Source: Billgrantia aerodenitrificans
Lineage (GTDB): Bacteria; Pseudomonadota; Gammaproteobacteria; Pseudomonadales; Halomonadaceae
Reading direction: 5' to 3'
DNA length: 64,000 nt
NCBI RefSeq assembly: GCF_021404405.1
Contig: NZ_JABFTV010000008.1
Coordinates: 124,001-188,000 of the forward strand
Part shown: one piece after another, positions 19,448 to 29,216 of the stretch
Position numbering within the stretch: position 1 is the stretch's first letter
Layout of the letters: each line of letters opens with the position of its first letter
Program-made: the position numbers and the translations under genes
The notes under the pieces: model-generated
What the model was told of the DNA's origin: nothing
The model's database searches: none
The model's input: only the letters and a program-made list of their open reading frames with translations

Positions 19448-21511
19448 TCACCTACCCTCTTCTTGATTCGCATGCCCGTCGGCTTCCGACAGGGCGGGAA
19501 AACGCACTCGAAACTCGCTGCCGTTGCCGGGAACCGAGCTGAAGTCGATTTCACCGTTCATGGCATGAACCAAGCCACGAGTGATCGATAGCCCGAGCCC
19601 GGTGCCGCCGATACGACGCCGGTCGGAGCCGTCGGCCTGAGCGAAGCGCTCGAAGACACGGGATTGAAACTCCAGCGGTATCCCCTCACCCACATCACGA
19701 ACCGCCACCTCCCACCAGTCAGCGGCAGCGTTCGTCACTGGCCTGATGCCAACCGTGACGGCAGCGCCTGACGGCGAGTGTTTACAGGCATTGGAGATTA
19801 GATTGGCGAGCACCTGGGCGAAGCGATGCGGATCCAGTGCCGCCTCAGCTTGGCGCTCGGCACGCCGCAGCTCAAGCGTCACACCAAAACTGTCGGCATA
19901 GGGGGTGTTGTCGATCAGCGCCTGCTCAACCAACGCGGTCAGATCGGCACGCTGCAACCGCACCTCGAGCTGACCGGCCTCGAGCTTTTCGATATCGAGG
20001 ATGTCGTCGATGAGATGTACCAGACGCTGGCCGTTCTTCTCGGCCACCTGGACCAGGGTCCGGGCATCGTCGGGCAGCTCTCCTCCATAGCCCTGCTGCA
20101 GCATGCTCAAGGCCCCCTTGACGGCGGTCAGCGGTGTGCGCAGCTCATGGCTGACAGTGGCGATGAATTCAGCCTTCATGCGCTCCATCTCGCGCCGCTG
20201 CGTGATGTCCACCGCCACTGCCAGCAAATGCTGGCTGCCATCGGAAAGGGTCAGCGGCCGTTTGAGCATCTGCAGCCAGTGCTCATTTCCATCGCTGTCG
20301 CGAATTTTGAGTTCCGGAACACGCAGCTCGTCACGACCGGCCAGCACTTCACTATCACCCACGCTCAAAGGGCGCAATAACGAGGCCTGATCCAGCTCTG
20401 ACGGCTGACGCCCCTCAACCTCGCTTGGCTGCAGCCCGAAAAAACCGGCGAAGGACTGGTTGCAGAGTAGGAAGCGCCCATCCGCATCGCGTGAGAAGAT
20501 CAGATTCTCGTCGGCATCCACCACCCGGCGGAGGTACATCTGCTGATCGCGCAGCCGCCGGCGGCTGCGCAGCCGATCGGTGATATCACGAGCGATGACC
20601 AGATGCTCACCGTCCCGCGTCGGCAGCATGCGCACCTCGTACTCGGTATCGTCGGGGTCGTGCCAGACGAAGCTGTGCAGCAATCCCTCGCTGCCAGTCT
20701 CATCAAGGCGTTCATGCAGCTCGCGGGCAAAGGGCTCGGTCACCGGCGCCTCGCCCACCAGACGATGGACGCATCGCTCGGCATCGATGACGTAGAGTTC
20801 GTCAGGCACGGTATGCAGCAGGGCCTGCAGCCTTGCCTCGCGATGTTCGGCATCTTCGAGCAGCTGGCGACGAATGGTGAGCACGCGGTTCAGCGCCCCG
20901 TATGCTGCCACGAAGAGGATCACCACGAATGCGACGCCGATGATGGCCACCTGTCTAGCTCGGCCGGCCTGCTCGGCGGCACGATCGCTCTGCATTGCGA
21001 GCAGCTCGCGCTCCTCGTTCTTGAGGGGATCGAGGATGTCGCGTATGCGAACCATGGTTTGACGTCCGCCTGCTGCCAGCAGCCGCAACGATGCAGCCTC
21101 GAGCCCATCGCTCTCACGCACGGCGATGTTACTCTCGGCAATGCTCACTCGCTGATCGATCAAGGACTCCAGTAGCGCCAATTGCTCCGCCGACAGGCGC
21201 TCGTTGGATTCAAGGCGTTGGTGTAGCAAACGGCGTTCGGCGTCGAGACGCTCCCGGGCACTGCGGTAAGGAATCAGGTAGTCGCTGCGCCCTGTGATGA
21301 CGAAGCCGCGCTCACCGGTTTCCACTTCGAGCAGGGTCAACTGGAGATCCTGAATCGATGAGATCAGTGCAAGGCCGTCATCGACGGCTTCATTGGCAAC
21401 CAGAAGGGACTGTTGGACCCGCCCTGCCTGAACCGCAAGGCCGATCAACAGCAGAAAGGCAAGTAACGAGGCGAGACGATGCAAGGCAACGGCAGAGGGG
21501 CGATTCAGCAA
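19448..21511 (-). CDS. CHASE3/PAS sensor histidine kinase
   Basis: In order along its 687 residues the protein has a membrane helix near residues 10-28, a CHASE3-type extracellular sensor (LTLLEVETGERGFVITG), a second membrane helix near 185-205, two PAS-like domains (about 225-320 and 325-440), HisKA with the phospho-acceptor in FIATVSHELRTPLTAV, and HATPase with NLISNACKHSP and GTGLGLSITRGLV. It probably starts at TTG 21511, preceded by GAGGTAAG, since no ATG fits. It follows the LapA-domain gene by five bases and overlaps the receiver gene. The signal is unknown; the cognate output is the stand-alone receiver protein. Confidence 0.92.
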   Translation of the reverse strand: MLNRPSAVALHRLASLLAFLLLIGLAVQAGRVQQSLLVANEAVDDGLALISSIQDLQLTLLEVETGERGFVITGRSDYLIPYRSARERLDAERRLLHQRLESNERLSAEQLALLESLIDQRVSIAESNIAVRESDGLEAASLRLLAAGGRQTMVRIRDILDPLKNEERELLAMQSDRAAEQAGRARQVAIIGVAFVVILFVAAYGALNRVLTIRRQLLEDAEHREARLQALLHTVPDELYVIDAERCVHRLVGEAPVTEPFARELHERLDETGSEGLLHSFVWHDPDDTEYEVRMLPTRDGEHLVIARDITDRLRSRRRLRDQQMYLRRVVDADENLIFSRDADGRFLLCNQSFAGFFGLQPSEVEGRQPSELDQASLLRPLSVGDSEVLAGRDELRVPELKIRDSDGNEHWLQMLKRPLTLSDGSQHLLAVAVDITQRREMERMKAEFIATVSHELRTPLTAVKGALSMLQQGYGGELPDDARTLVQVAEKNGQRLVHLIDDILDIEKLEAGQLEVRLQRADLTALVEQALIDNTPYADSFGVTLELRRAERQAEAALDPHRFAQVLANLISNACKHSPSGAAVTVGIRPVTNAAADWWEVAVRDVGEGIPLEFQSRVFERFAQADGSDRRRIGGTGLGLSITRGLVHAMNGEIDFSSVPGNGSEFRVRFPALSEADGHANQEEGR

Positions 21512-21516
21512 CAGAC

Positions 21517-21741
21517 TTACCTCGTTGGCCGCTTGCGATCATTGCGTAGCCGACCCAGGAGGTGGAACAGCGCCTTCCCGCTTACCATGCCCAGCACATA
21601 GATCACCAGCAGCAGCAGCGCCAACGGCATCCGCATCCCCCAGGTAAGGAAACGCACCTCGACCAGGTTGATGTTCTGCACGAAAAGAATCGCGACCAGC
21701 AGGGTCACGACGATCTTGATCGCCAGCAGTAGCGTATCCAT
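21517..21741 (-). CDS. LapA-domain (DUF1049) small membrane protein
   Basis: This 74-residue protein has two hydrophobic helices separated by a short polar loop (VQNINLVEVRFLTWGM), the signature of the LapA/YciS family. In E. coli the related LapA works with LapB in lipopolysaccharide assembly control, but here no lapB follows. The ATG at 21741 is preceded by AAGGAG. It is the first gene of the kinase/YaiO/glycosyltransferase operon, so it may have been recruited to envelope polysaccharide work. The family call is good and the role is inferred. Confidence 0.85.
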   Translation of the reverse strand: MDTLLLAIKIVVTLLVAILFVQNINLVEVRFLTWGMRMPLALLLLVIYVLGMVSGKALFHLLGRLRNDRKRPTR

Positions 21742-21856
21742 GCGCTCTCCTTTCCCCAAGCATCCCCTTAAAGCTGGGTGGCAGAGCGTTTTCTGTCAAC
21801 TTTCGCTAATACGTCGCGCCCGAATGAAGCCGGGCGCGACGATAGCGGATGACGGT

Positions 21857-22459
21857 TCAACCGATGGCGAATAGCGCCCCGGCAGCGGCGATCGCAACGC
21901 CCAGCGCCCGCAGAATACGATTCTCACGCGCCATCAGGAACGCGCCCGCCGCACGCCCTGCGTAGGTAATGGCCAGTGTCGCCAGGGTGAAGCCAGCCAG
22001 GTAGGTCAGCATGGAGGCGCCGTGGGGCATCTCGTTGCCATGGGCATGGCCGTGGAACAGCATGAACAGAACCACCACACCCGCACCAACCACGGTGGGG
22101 AGCTTGACCAGCGCAGCGATCAGCACCCCTGCCAGCAGTACCGACATGGCGATGCCGAACTCCACGCCCGGCAGTGACATGCCGGCCCAGGCCAGCCCCG
22201 CCCCAAGCAACATGCCGCCTGCCGCCAGGGCCGGCGCAGCGAGACTGAAAGCACGGCTCTGGCGCAGGCTCCACAGCCCCACCGCCAGCATCGCCAGCAG
22301 GTGGTCTAGCCCCAGCAGGGGATGCGCCAGGCCGGCGGCAAAACCGCCGCCGTGGACATGGTCGTGTCCCGGGTGCGCCACGGCAAGGCCGGCCAAGAGG
22401 AGCAGCGCCGGTGCCGCGAGCAGAGCCAGTTGGGTGGATGATGAACGAGTCGTTTTCAT
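21857..22459 (-). CDS. ureJ: HupE/UreJ-family nickel permease candidate
   Basis: A cleavable signal-like helix is followed by a His-rich motif (HPGHDHVHGGG) and about six membrane helices in a 200-residue protein. A second His cluster (FHGHAHGNEMPHG) marks the HupE/UreJ family, proposed nickel or cobalt transporters found in hydrogenase and urease operons. It is the last gene of the urease cluster, just after ureG, which supports nickel delivery to urease. AGGAG lies 9 bases before the ATG at 22459. The substrate is inferred from context and the His motifs. Confidence 0.88.
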   Translation of the reverse strand: MKTTRSSSTQLALLAAPALLLLAGLAVAHPGHDHVHGGGFAAGLAHPLLGLDHLLAMLAVGLWSLRQSRAFSLAAPALAAGGMLLGAGLAWAGMSLPGVEFGIAMSVLLAGVLIAALVKLPTVVGAGVVVLFMLFHGHAHGNEMPHGASMLTYLAGFTLATLAITYAGRAAGAFLMARENRILRALGVAIAAAGALFAIG

Positions 22460-22496
22460 GATGGCGATCTCCTGGTCGAAAGTAGTCGAATGGTCG

Positions 22497-23135
22497 TCAG
22501 ACACTGGCCGGCTGGGCCTGGGGCCGGCGCTCCGGCAGCATGCCGCGGTCGAGAATGAAACGAATGATCTCCTCGAGACCGACACCGTCGTAGAGGTTGG
22601 TGAAGACGAACGGGCGCTCGCCGCGCATCTTCTTCGAATCGCGCTCCATCACCTCGAGCGAAGCGTGAACCTGCTCGGCGATGTCGATCTTGTTGATGAT
22701 CAGCAGATCCGACTTGGTGATACCGGGGCCGCCCTTGCGCGGGATCTTGTCGCCGGCAGAGACGTCGATCACGTAGAGCGTCAGGTCGGAGAGTTCGGGG
22801 CTGAAGGTGGCCGACAGGTTGTCGCCGCCGGACTCCACCAGCACCAGCTCGAGATCGGGATGCCGCTCCTGCAGTTCGTCGATGGCGGCGAGGTTCATCG
22901 AGGCATCCTCGCGGATCGCCGTGTGCGGACAGCCGCCGGTCTCCACGCCGAGGATGCGGTCGGCCGGCAGCGCCTCGTGGCGCAGCAGGAAGTCGGCATC
23001 CTCGCGGGTGTAAATGTCGTTGGTCACCACGGCAATGTCGTAGTGGTCGCGCAGCGCCAGGCACAGCTGCTTGAGCAGGGCCGTCTTGCCCGACCCCACC
23101 GGGCCACCGACGCCGACGCGTAGGCAATGTGTCAT
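22497..23135 (-). CDS. ureG: Urease accessory GTPase UreG
   Basis: UreG is a SIMIBI-class GTPase that, with UreF and UreD, delivers nickel into apo-urease. The 212-residue protein has the P-loop [12 protein letters not shown], the metal-binding CPH motif in [14 protein letters not shown], a [12 protein letters not shown] segment and the guanine-specificity NKID. The start at 23135 follows AAGGAG at a spacing of 6; a longer frame upstream has no ribosome site. It is separated from ureF by a 250-bp gap that holds one copy of a duplicated intergenic repeat, unlike the usual tight ureFG spacing. Confidence 0.96.
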   Translation of the reverse strand: MTHCLRVGVGGPVGSGKTALLKQLCLALRDHYDIAVVTNDIYTREDADFLLRHEALPADRILGVETGGCPHTAIREDASMNLAAIDELQERHPDLELVLVESGGDNLSATFSPELSDLTLYVIDVSAGDKIPRKGGPGITKSDLLIINKIDIAEQVHASLEVMERDSKKMRGERPFVFTNLYDGVGLEEIIRFILDRGMLPERRPQAQPASV

Positions 23136-23203
23136 CTTTGTCTCCTTGGCCACCTTAGCGGCACTGTGTATGTCGACAGGCGCCAGACCAGTTGCTGCCG
23201 AAT

Positions 23204-23362
23204 CCACCTCACGCGATCGCTGGGGCGATGGCCGAGACGACGCGGGCGATCTTCATGGATGAAGATCGAGGAAAGCCGGCACAGGGATGTGCCGTCTTTC
23301 CGACCGCGGGGGTCCGGCCGGAGCGCCAGGGTTTCGAGCGCGTGGTGTGGTGAGCGCAGCGG
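23204..23362. repeat. 159-bp intergenic repeat, copy A (ureF-ureG gap)
   Basis: This segment matches 24693-24850 over its full length at roughly 85-88 percent by eye. A 62-base core (23242-23303) is identical. The core has two hairpins: GATCTTCAT/ATGAAGATC, and a 14-bp stem with one mismatch, GGAAAG.CGGCACA around a GGGA loop. No reading frame inside looks like a gene, although one frame stays open in both copies. Confidence 0.85.
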
Positions 23363-23384
23363 ACTGGCTGGCTGACCATCGCAA

Positions 23385-24107
23385 TCAACTCCGAAAAAGC
23401 CTCGAGTACTGCGTTTCGTGCAACGCGCTGGCCAACGCCAGGCCGGGCAGCGCCGGGCCGAGTTCGTCGTCACCGAGCGCGAGGGCTTCATCCACCGCGG
23501 CGACCAACGCCGGGCGCAACCGCTCGACCAGGCGCTGAGCGGCGGTATGCCCCAGCGGCAACGCCTTGCAGGCCACCGCCAGCTGGTTCTCGAGCCAAGC
23601 CCAGGCAAAGCCGAGCATGGCCTGGCGCGGCGCCACCCCACGTACCTGGGCGGCCCAGGCAAACACCGTCACGTAGCCCGTCCCTGCCGGCAGCGCGGGC
23701 GACTCGCCCGAACGATCAACGGGCAGCAGCCCCAGGCTGCCCAGCAGCCGCGCCAGCGAGGCACCCAGGCGCGAATCCTCGGCGGCCAGCTCGGCGGTTT
23801 CGCGGTTGGCGGCCAGCCAGCCATCCCACTGTGCAATCGCCTCGACGTCCTCATCCGCCCAGGCCTGCTGCAGGCGCGCCAGCACCGGCAGCTCGCAGCG
23901 GGTCAGGCCGTCGTCGAGCACGCCGGCCAGCCAGTCGCCGAGGCTCGCCTCGTCCTTTACCCAGCCCAGCTCGAAGGCGCTCTCCAGGCCCTGGGAAAAA
24001 GCGAAGGCCCCGATCGGCAGCGCCGGGCTGACCAGCTGCAACAACCCCAGCAGCGCCAGGTCGTCGCTCTGGGCCGTGACATTCACGGGCGCCGCCTCAC
24101 GGGGCAT
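23385..24107 (-). CDS. ureF: Urease accessory protein UreF
   Basis: UreF is an all-helical chaperone that bridges UreD and UreG and gates nickel transfer to urease. The 240-residue protein has the family core LLQLVSPALPIGAFAFSQGLE near the N-terminus, a conserved QARLLGSLG-like middle (SLARLLGSLGLLPV) and a C-terminal LASALHETQYSRLFRS, matching the typical MxHE(T/A)xYSRLFRS ending. The ATG at 24107 lies inside the His codons of the ureE tail (11-base overlap) and has no ribosome site, so coupled translation is likely. The frame remains open further upstream as a shadow of ureE. Confidence 0.94.
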   Translation of the reverse strand: MPREAAPVNVTAQSDDLALLGLLQLVSPALPIGAFAFSQGLESAFELGWVKDEASLGDWLAGVLDDGLTRCELPVLARLQQAWADEDVEAIAQWDGWLAANRETAELAAEDSRLGASLARLLGSLGLLPVDRSGESPALPAGTGYVTVFAWAAQVRGVAPRQAMLGFAWAWLENQLAVACKALPLGHTAAQRLVERLRPALVAAVDEALALGDDELGPALPGLALASALHETQYSRLFRS

Positions 24108-24630
24108 GGTGATGACCATGACCGTGGTTGTGGCTATGTTCATGGTCGTGGCTGTGGTCGTGGTCGTGACCATGAGCGTGTGAATGGCCCAGCTGGTTGT
24201 AGGCGCCCGGCTCGGGGTCGAAAGGTGCCTCGTGCCGCTCCAGGCTCGCCCCCAGCAGCTCGGCCAGCTCCTCCAGCACGTGATCCGGCGGGAAGCGTAC
24301 GTAACCACCCCGCCAGTCCTCGCCCAGCGCCAGTTGCACGTGGCGATTGCCCAGGTGGTAGGCGAGCCGCGCCAGGGGCAGGCCCGCTTCGATCCGGGCG
24401 GTCACCACCGGCTCGTCGGCAGCCCTGACCCGCACGATCTCGCCGCTCTCGGCGCGCAGCCCCTCGCCATGGCGCAACACCGGGCCACGGTCGAGAAACA
24501 GCCCCAGATCGCGACCGGAGTCGCTGACCGCCTTGAGCCGACCGCGAATGCGCAGCTCATAGGGCAGCGTGAGGGTGTCGCTGGCCTGGCGCCCCTCAAT
24601 GGGTCCCAGGCGTTCGATCAGTTTCAGCAT
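24097..24630 (-). CDS. ureE: Urease nickel metallochaperone UreE
   Basis: UreE binds nickel and hands it to UreG. The 177-residue protein has the N-terminal peptide-binding domain and a C-terminal metal-binding domain with LAYHLGNRHVQLAL, which holds the conserved interface His. The last 30 residues contain 15 His in an alternating pattern, a nickel store like that of Klebsiella UreE. The start at 24630 follows GAGG; the frame continues upstream without support. The His codons of the tail also carry the ureF start. A repeat element separates it from ureC. Confidence 0.95.
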   Translation of the reverse strand: MLKLIERLGPIEGRQASDTLTLPYELRIRGRLKAVSDSGRDLGLFLDRGPVLRHGEGLRAESGEIVRVRAADEPVVTARIEAGLPLARLAYHLGNRHVQLALGEDWRGGYVRFPPDHVLEELAELLGASLERHEAPFDPEPGAYNQLGHSHAHGHDHDHSHDHEHSHNHGHGHHHAP

Positions 24631-24692
24631 TGCGATTGCCTCGTTGAATTCAGGCCCTGGGCCATGCCGGTGACAGACCGCACCCCGCCCAA

Positions 24693-24850
24693 CCACCTCG
24701 CGCGACCGCTGGCAGTCCGGGCGAGACGATGCGGGCGATCTTCATGGATGAAGATCGAGGAAAGCCGGCACAGGGATGTGCCGTCTTTCCGAGCGCAGGA
24801 GTCCGACCGGAATGCCAGGGTTTCGGGCGCGTGGCGTGGTGAGTGCGGGG
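24693..24850. repeat. 158-bp intergenic repeat, copy B (ureC-ureE gap)
   Basis: This is the second copy of the element at 23204-23362, in the same orientation, with the identical 62-base core at 24731-24792. It occupies nearly all of the space between ureC and ureE. Confidence 0.85.
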
Positions 24851-24879
24851 TTGCGAGCATGGCGCCATCCTCGAAGGCT

Positions 24880-26585
<1,706 letters not shown>

Positions 26586-26589
<4 letters not shown>

Positions 26590-26906
26590 GCCTCACCTCC
26601 TTCCAGCGATCCCATTACCTCGCCGCGGAAACCGTAGATATGGCGACTGCCGGCAAAGGGGATCAACGTAACCTCACGGGTCTGGCCCGGCTCGAAGCGA
26701 ATCGCCGTGCCCGCCGCCACGTCCAGGCGAAAACCGCGCGCCCTGGCACGGTCGAAGACCAGTGCCGGGTTGGTCTCGGCGAAATGATAGTGGGAGCCGA
26801 CCTGGATCGGCCGGTCGCCGATATTGGCCACCTCCAGCGTGATCCGCTCGCGCCCGGCGCTGAGCTCGATCTCGCCGTCCTGTAATTGATACTCACCGGG
26901 GATCAT
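26586..26906 (-). CDS. ureB: Urease beta subunit
   Basis: This is a structural subunit of the (UreABC)3 urease. The 106-residue protein shows the family pattern [43 protein letters not shown] and the C-terminal [21 protein letters not shown] precedes the ATG. It is followed by ureC with an ATGA overlap and is separated from ureA by a 121-bp palindromic element plus 55 bases. Confidence 0.97.
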
Positions 26907-26960
26907 TGGACCTTCCCTCTACGTTATGGCTGTCAATAAACAGCTAAAACCGTCGACAGT

Positions 26961-27081
26961 TAAAACTGAGCGAACGAAGGCCAGGCAAGGCGGCGAGCGA
27001 CAAAAAAGCGGAGTTTACTTTAGTAAATGAGCATTTTTTGTCGTGAAGCCAACACAGCATGGCCGAGTGCAGCCAGTTTTA
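26961..27081. repeat. 121-bp palindromic element between ureA and ureB
   Basis: The terminal arms TAAAACTG (26961-26968) and CAGTTTTA (27074-27081) enclose inner arms CGACAAAAAA (26998-27007) and TTTTTTGTCG (27034-27043), and a central TTTACT-TT-AGTAAA, all on nearly the same axis. The right end includes the ureA stop codon. The build is that of a small non-autonomous palindromic insertion of the kind dispersed in marine gammaproteobacteria. As RNA it would fold into one long hairpin inside the urease transcript. Confidence 0.7.
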
Positions 27082-27381
27082 GACGATCGGTGTGTGGACG
27101 GTGACGAGCTTGGTTCCGTCGGGAAAGGTGGCCTCGACCTGCACCTCGTGCACCATCTCGGCGACCCCCTCCATCACATCGTCACGGCCGAGGATCTCGC
27201 GGCCGTAGCTCATCAGCTCGGCCACGCTGCGCCCGTCGCGCGCACCTTCCATGATCTCGAAGCTGATCAGCGCCACGGCCTCGGGATAGTTGAGCTTGAG
27301 GCCGCGGGCCCGGCGTCGTTCGGCCAGCTGGGCGGCGGAGAACAGCAGCAGCTTGTCCTTGTCTCTCGGGGTCAGTTCCAT
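27079..27381 (-). CDS. ureA: Urease gamma subunit
   Basis: This is the smallest structural subunit of urease, 100 residues as usual. It has the family pattern [25 protein letters not shown], a [11 protein letters not shown] segment and the C-terminal [21 protein letters not shown]. The ATG at 27381 follows AGGAG; upstream codons in the frame are unsupported. The stop codon coincides with the end of a palindromic element, which supplies the TAA. The gene lies between ureD and ureB in the normal ureDABC order. Confidence 0.97.
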   Translation of the reverse strand: MELTPRDKDKLLLFSAAQLAERRRARGLKLNYPEAVALISFEIMEGARDGRSVAELMSYGREILGRDDVMEGVAEMVHEVQVEATFPDGTKLVTVHTPIV

Positions 27382-27398
27382 GCGTCTCTCCTGGTGAG

Positions 27399-28292
27399 TC
27401 AGGTGAACCAGATACGGGGCGGATGAGCGGGCACACCGATGAGCAGCGGCCTCAGGCAGGCCCATGCCTGCCGGCAGATCTCCCAGGCTTCGTTGCGTTC
27501 ATGGCCCAGGTAACGCAGCAGGAGTACGCCGTGGCGCACGGTCACCGCCCAGCGCGGGCCCGCCACGAGCGCCTCACGCAGTGCCTCGATGGCGGCGGTT
27601 TCGTCACTGAGACCCACGGCCCATAAAGTGGCCTGTACGCTGGCGCCGCCCTGCCCCCAGCGACCGGTGAAGCGCGGGTGAGCCGGATCGAGCGGTTGGC
27701 GCTCCAGCCACAATGGCTTGCCGTCGCGATACAGCCGAAAACGCTGATCGATGCGCCCCGACACATAAGGCAGTCGGCTCGCCGGCCGGCCCAGCGCCAG
27801 TACTTCCCAGCCCAGGCAGCGCGCCCCCGCATCGAGTTCGATGAGCGTCTCCTGCACGCCCCGCGAGCCATCGAAGGCGATGGTCTCCTGGGGCAGCCAT
27901 TCGAGAATGCCGTGCTGCGATACCTTAAGACTGGTGCGCTGTTCCCATGCCACGCCGTGGCTGTCGGCCCGGTAGAGCTTGTTGGCGGCAGGCGTGGTCA
28001 GCAGCGCATGGGCTTGCGGCTCGACCCGCGCTGAAATGCTCAAGGCATCGCCGCTGACCAACCCGCCGGGTGGATGCAGCAAGTAGACGTGGCAGGCGCC
28101 ATCTCGCCCTTCCGGGTAGAAAGGCCGCTGCACTCGTAGCGGGCCGCGGTGGCGCGCCTCGACCATACGCGTGCGCCCATCGCGGCAGTCGAAGCCGAGC
28201 GTCAGCGACGCCGCCCAGTGACGCTCGGCATCGAAGCGATGTCCGGAGTGCGGCGCTGGCTTGGCGACAGCGGAGGTGGCGAAAGCGGTCAT
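27399..28292 (-). CDS. ureD: Urease accessory protein UreD
   Basis: UreD (UreH) is a beta-helical scaffold that binds apo-urease and recruits UreF and UreG for nickel insertion. The 297-residue protein has the family segments [36 protein letters not shown] and [15 protein letters not shown]. The start at 28292 is preferred because a sigma54 promoter candidate just upstream would begin transcription near 28318. That excludes the alternative TTG at 28322. No strong ribosome site is seen. It is the first gene of the urease operon, with its own promoter separated from urtE by a terminator. Confidence 0.95.
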   Translation of the reverse strand: MTAFATSAVAKPAPHSGHRFDAERHWAASLTLGFDCRDGRTRMVEARHRGPLRVQRPFYPEGRDGACHVYLLHPPGGLVSGDALSISARVEPQAHALLTTPAANKLYRADSHGVAWEQRTSLKVSQHGILEWLPQETIAFDGSRGVQETLIELDAGARCLGWEVLALGRPASRLPYVSGRIDQRFRLYRDGKPLWLERQPLDPAHPRFTGRWGQGGASVQATLWAVGLSDETAAIEALREALVAGPRWAVTVRHGVLLLRYLGHERNEAWEICRQAWACLRPLLIGVPAHPPRIWFT

Positions 28293-28328
28293 TGGCGGCT
28301 CGTGGCATACATATCTGACCAACCCTTC

Positions 28329-28344
28329 AGCAAGGGTCGTACCA
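28329..28344 (-). promoter_or_regulatory. Sigma54 -24/-12 promoter for ureDABC
   Basis: Read on the minus strand the site is TGGTAC-GACCC-TTGCT, one mismatch from TGGCAC-N5-TTGCW, with the strict 10 bases between the GG and GC pairs. Predicted transcription starts near 28318, 26 bases before the ureD ATG. An NtrC-like box lies 160 bp upstream. Confidence 0.75.
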
Positions 28345-28388
28345 GCTTGGTGAATCGCTTCAACTCGCCTTTATAAACAACAGCTTAT

Positions 28389-28419
28389 AAAAAATCAGCG
28401 GGCCGCAAACGCGACCCGC
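28389..28419 (-). terminator. Rho-independent terminator after urtE
   Basis: On the minus strand a 9-bp stem with one mismatch (28411-28419 with 28398-28406) and a 4-base loop is followed by TGA and six T residues (28394-28389). It separates the urt transcript from the urease promoter. Confidence 0.75.
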
Positions 28420-28482
28420 CGACTCCTTTTGGTGCGCCAGATCAGCGCTTTTGCACCAACCTCACGCACCAATATCGTCCGC

Positions 28483-28499
28483 AGCACCCTTCTGGTGCG
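28483..28499. promoter_or_regulatory. NtrC-like enhancer site upstream of ureD
   Basis: AGCACC-CTTCT-GGTGCG matches 10 of 12 arm bases of the NtrC consensus TGCACC-N5-GGTGCA. Its centre is about 173 bp upstream of the start predicted from the sigma54 site, a usual enhancer distance. It lies just after the urtE stop codon. Confidence 0.65.
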
Positions 28500-28517
28500 G
28501 GCATCGCCACTGCCGCC

Positions 28518-29216
28518 CTATACCGTCAGGTGCTCCTTGATCAACGCATCGGAGAGCTCAGCGATCTCACCCTTGGCCACCGGCCTGCCGCGATCCATGA
28601 TCACGAAACGGTCGGCGTACTTCCGGGCGAAGGGCAGCTTCTGCTCCACCAGCAGCACGGTGAGACCGTCCTCCTCGATCAACTTGCGAATCACTTCGCC
28701 GATCAGGGTCACGATATTGGGCTGAATGCCCTCGCCCGGTTCGTCGAGGATCAACAGGCGGGGTTCGATCACCAGGGCACGACCGATGGCCAACTGCTGC
28801 TGCTGGCCGCCGGAGAGATCCCCGCCCCGGCGGTGCTCCATCTCCTTGAGCACCGGGAAGAGCTCATAGATGCGCTCCGGAATGGTGCGTCGACCATCTC
28901 CGCGCGCCGCCAGACCGGTGCGCAGGTTCTCCTCCACGGTCAGCAAGGGAAATATCTGCCGCCCTTGGGGCACGTAGCCGATCCCGAGACGCGAGCGATC
29001 CTCTACCCGGCGCTTGGTCAGCTCCACATCATCGGCATAGCGAATGCTGCCAGAGGAGACCTTCACCTCGCCCATGATGGCCTTCATCAGGGTAGTCTTG
29101 CCCACCCCGTTGCGGCCCATCACGCAGGTGCACTGACCCGCTGGCACGGCCAGGTCGAGATCCCACAGGGTGTGGCTCTCGCCATAGAACTGGTTGAGCT
29201 TGTCGATCGCCAGCAT
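28518..29216 (-). CDS. urtE: Urea ABC transporter ATP-binding protein UrtE
   Basis: One of the two cytoplasmic ATPases of the Urt urea importer, of the LivF type. The 232-residue protein has Walker A GRNGVGKTTLM, the ABC signature LSGGQQQQLAIGRAL, Walker B LLILDEP followed by GEGIQPNIV, and a switch His replaced by the LLVEQ segment usual in LivF-like proteins. The GEGIQP motif distinguishes UrtE from LivF. Its start codon shares one base with the urtD stop. A terminator follows. Confidence 0.95.
   Translation of the reverse strand: MLAIDKLNQFYGESHTLWDLDLAVPAGQCTCVMGRNGVGKTTLMKAIMGEVKVSSGSIRYADDVELTKRRVEDRSRLGIGYVPQGRQIFPLLTVEENLRTGLAARGDGRRTIPERIYELFPVLKEMEHRRGGDLSGGQQQQLAIGRALVIEPRLLILDEPGEGIQPNIVTLIGEVIRKLIEEDGLTVLLVEQKLPFARKYADRFVIMDRGRPVAKGEIAELSDALIKEHLTV

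Noticed and set aside
23150..23384. Small gene inside the ureF-ureG gap
   Set aside because: A frame is open in both copies of the repeat, but it has no start with a ribosome site and the conservation follows hairpin structure, not codon positions.
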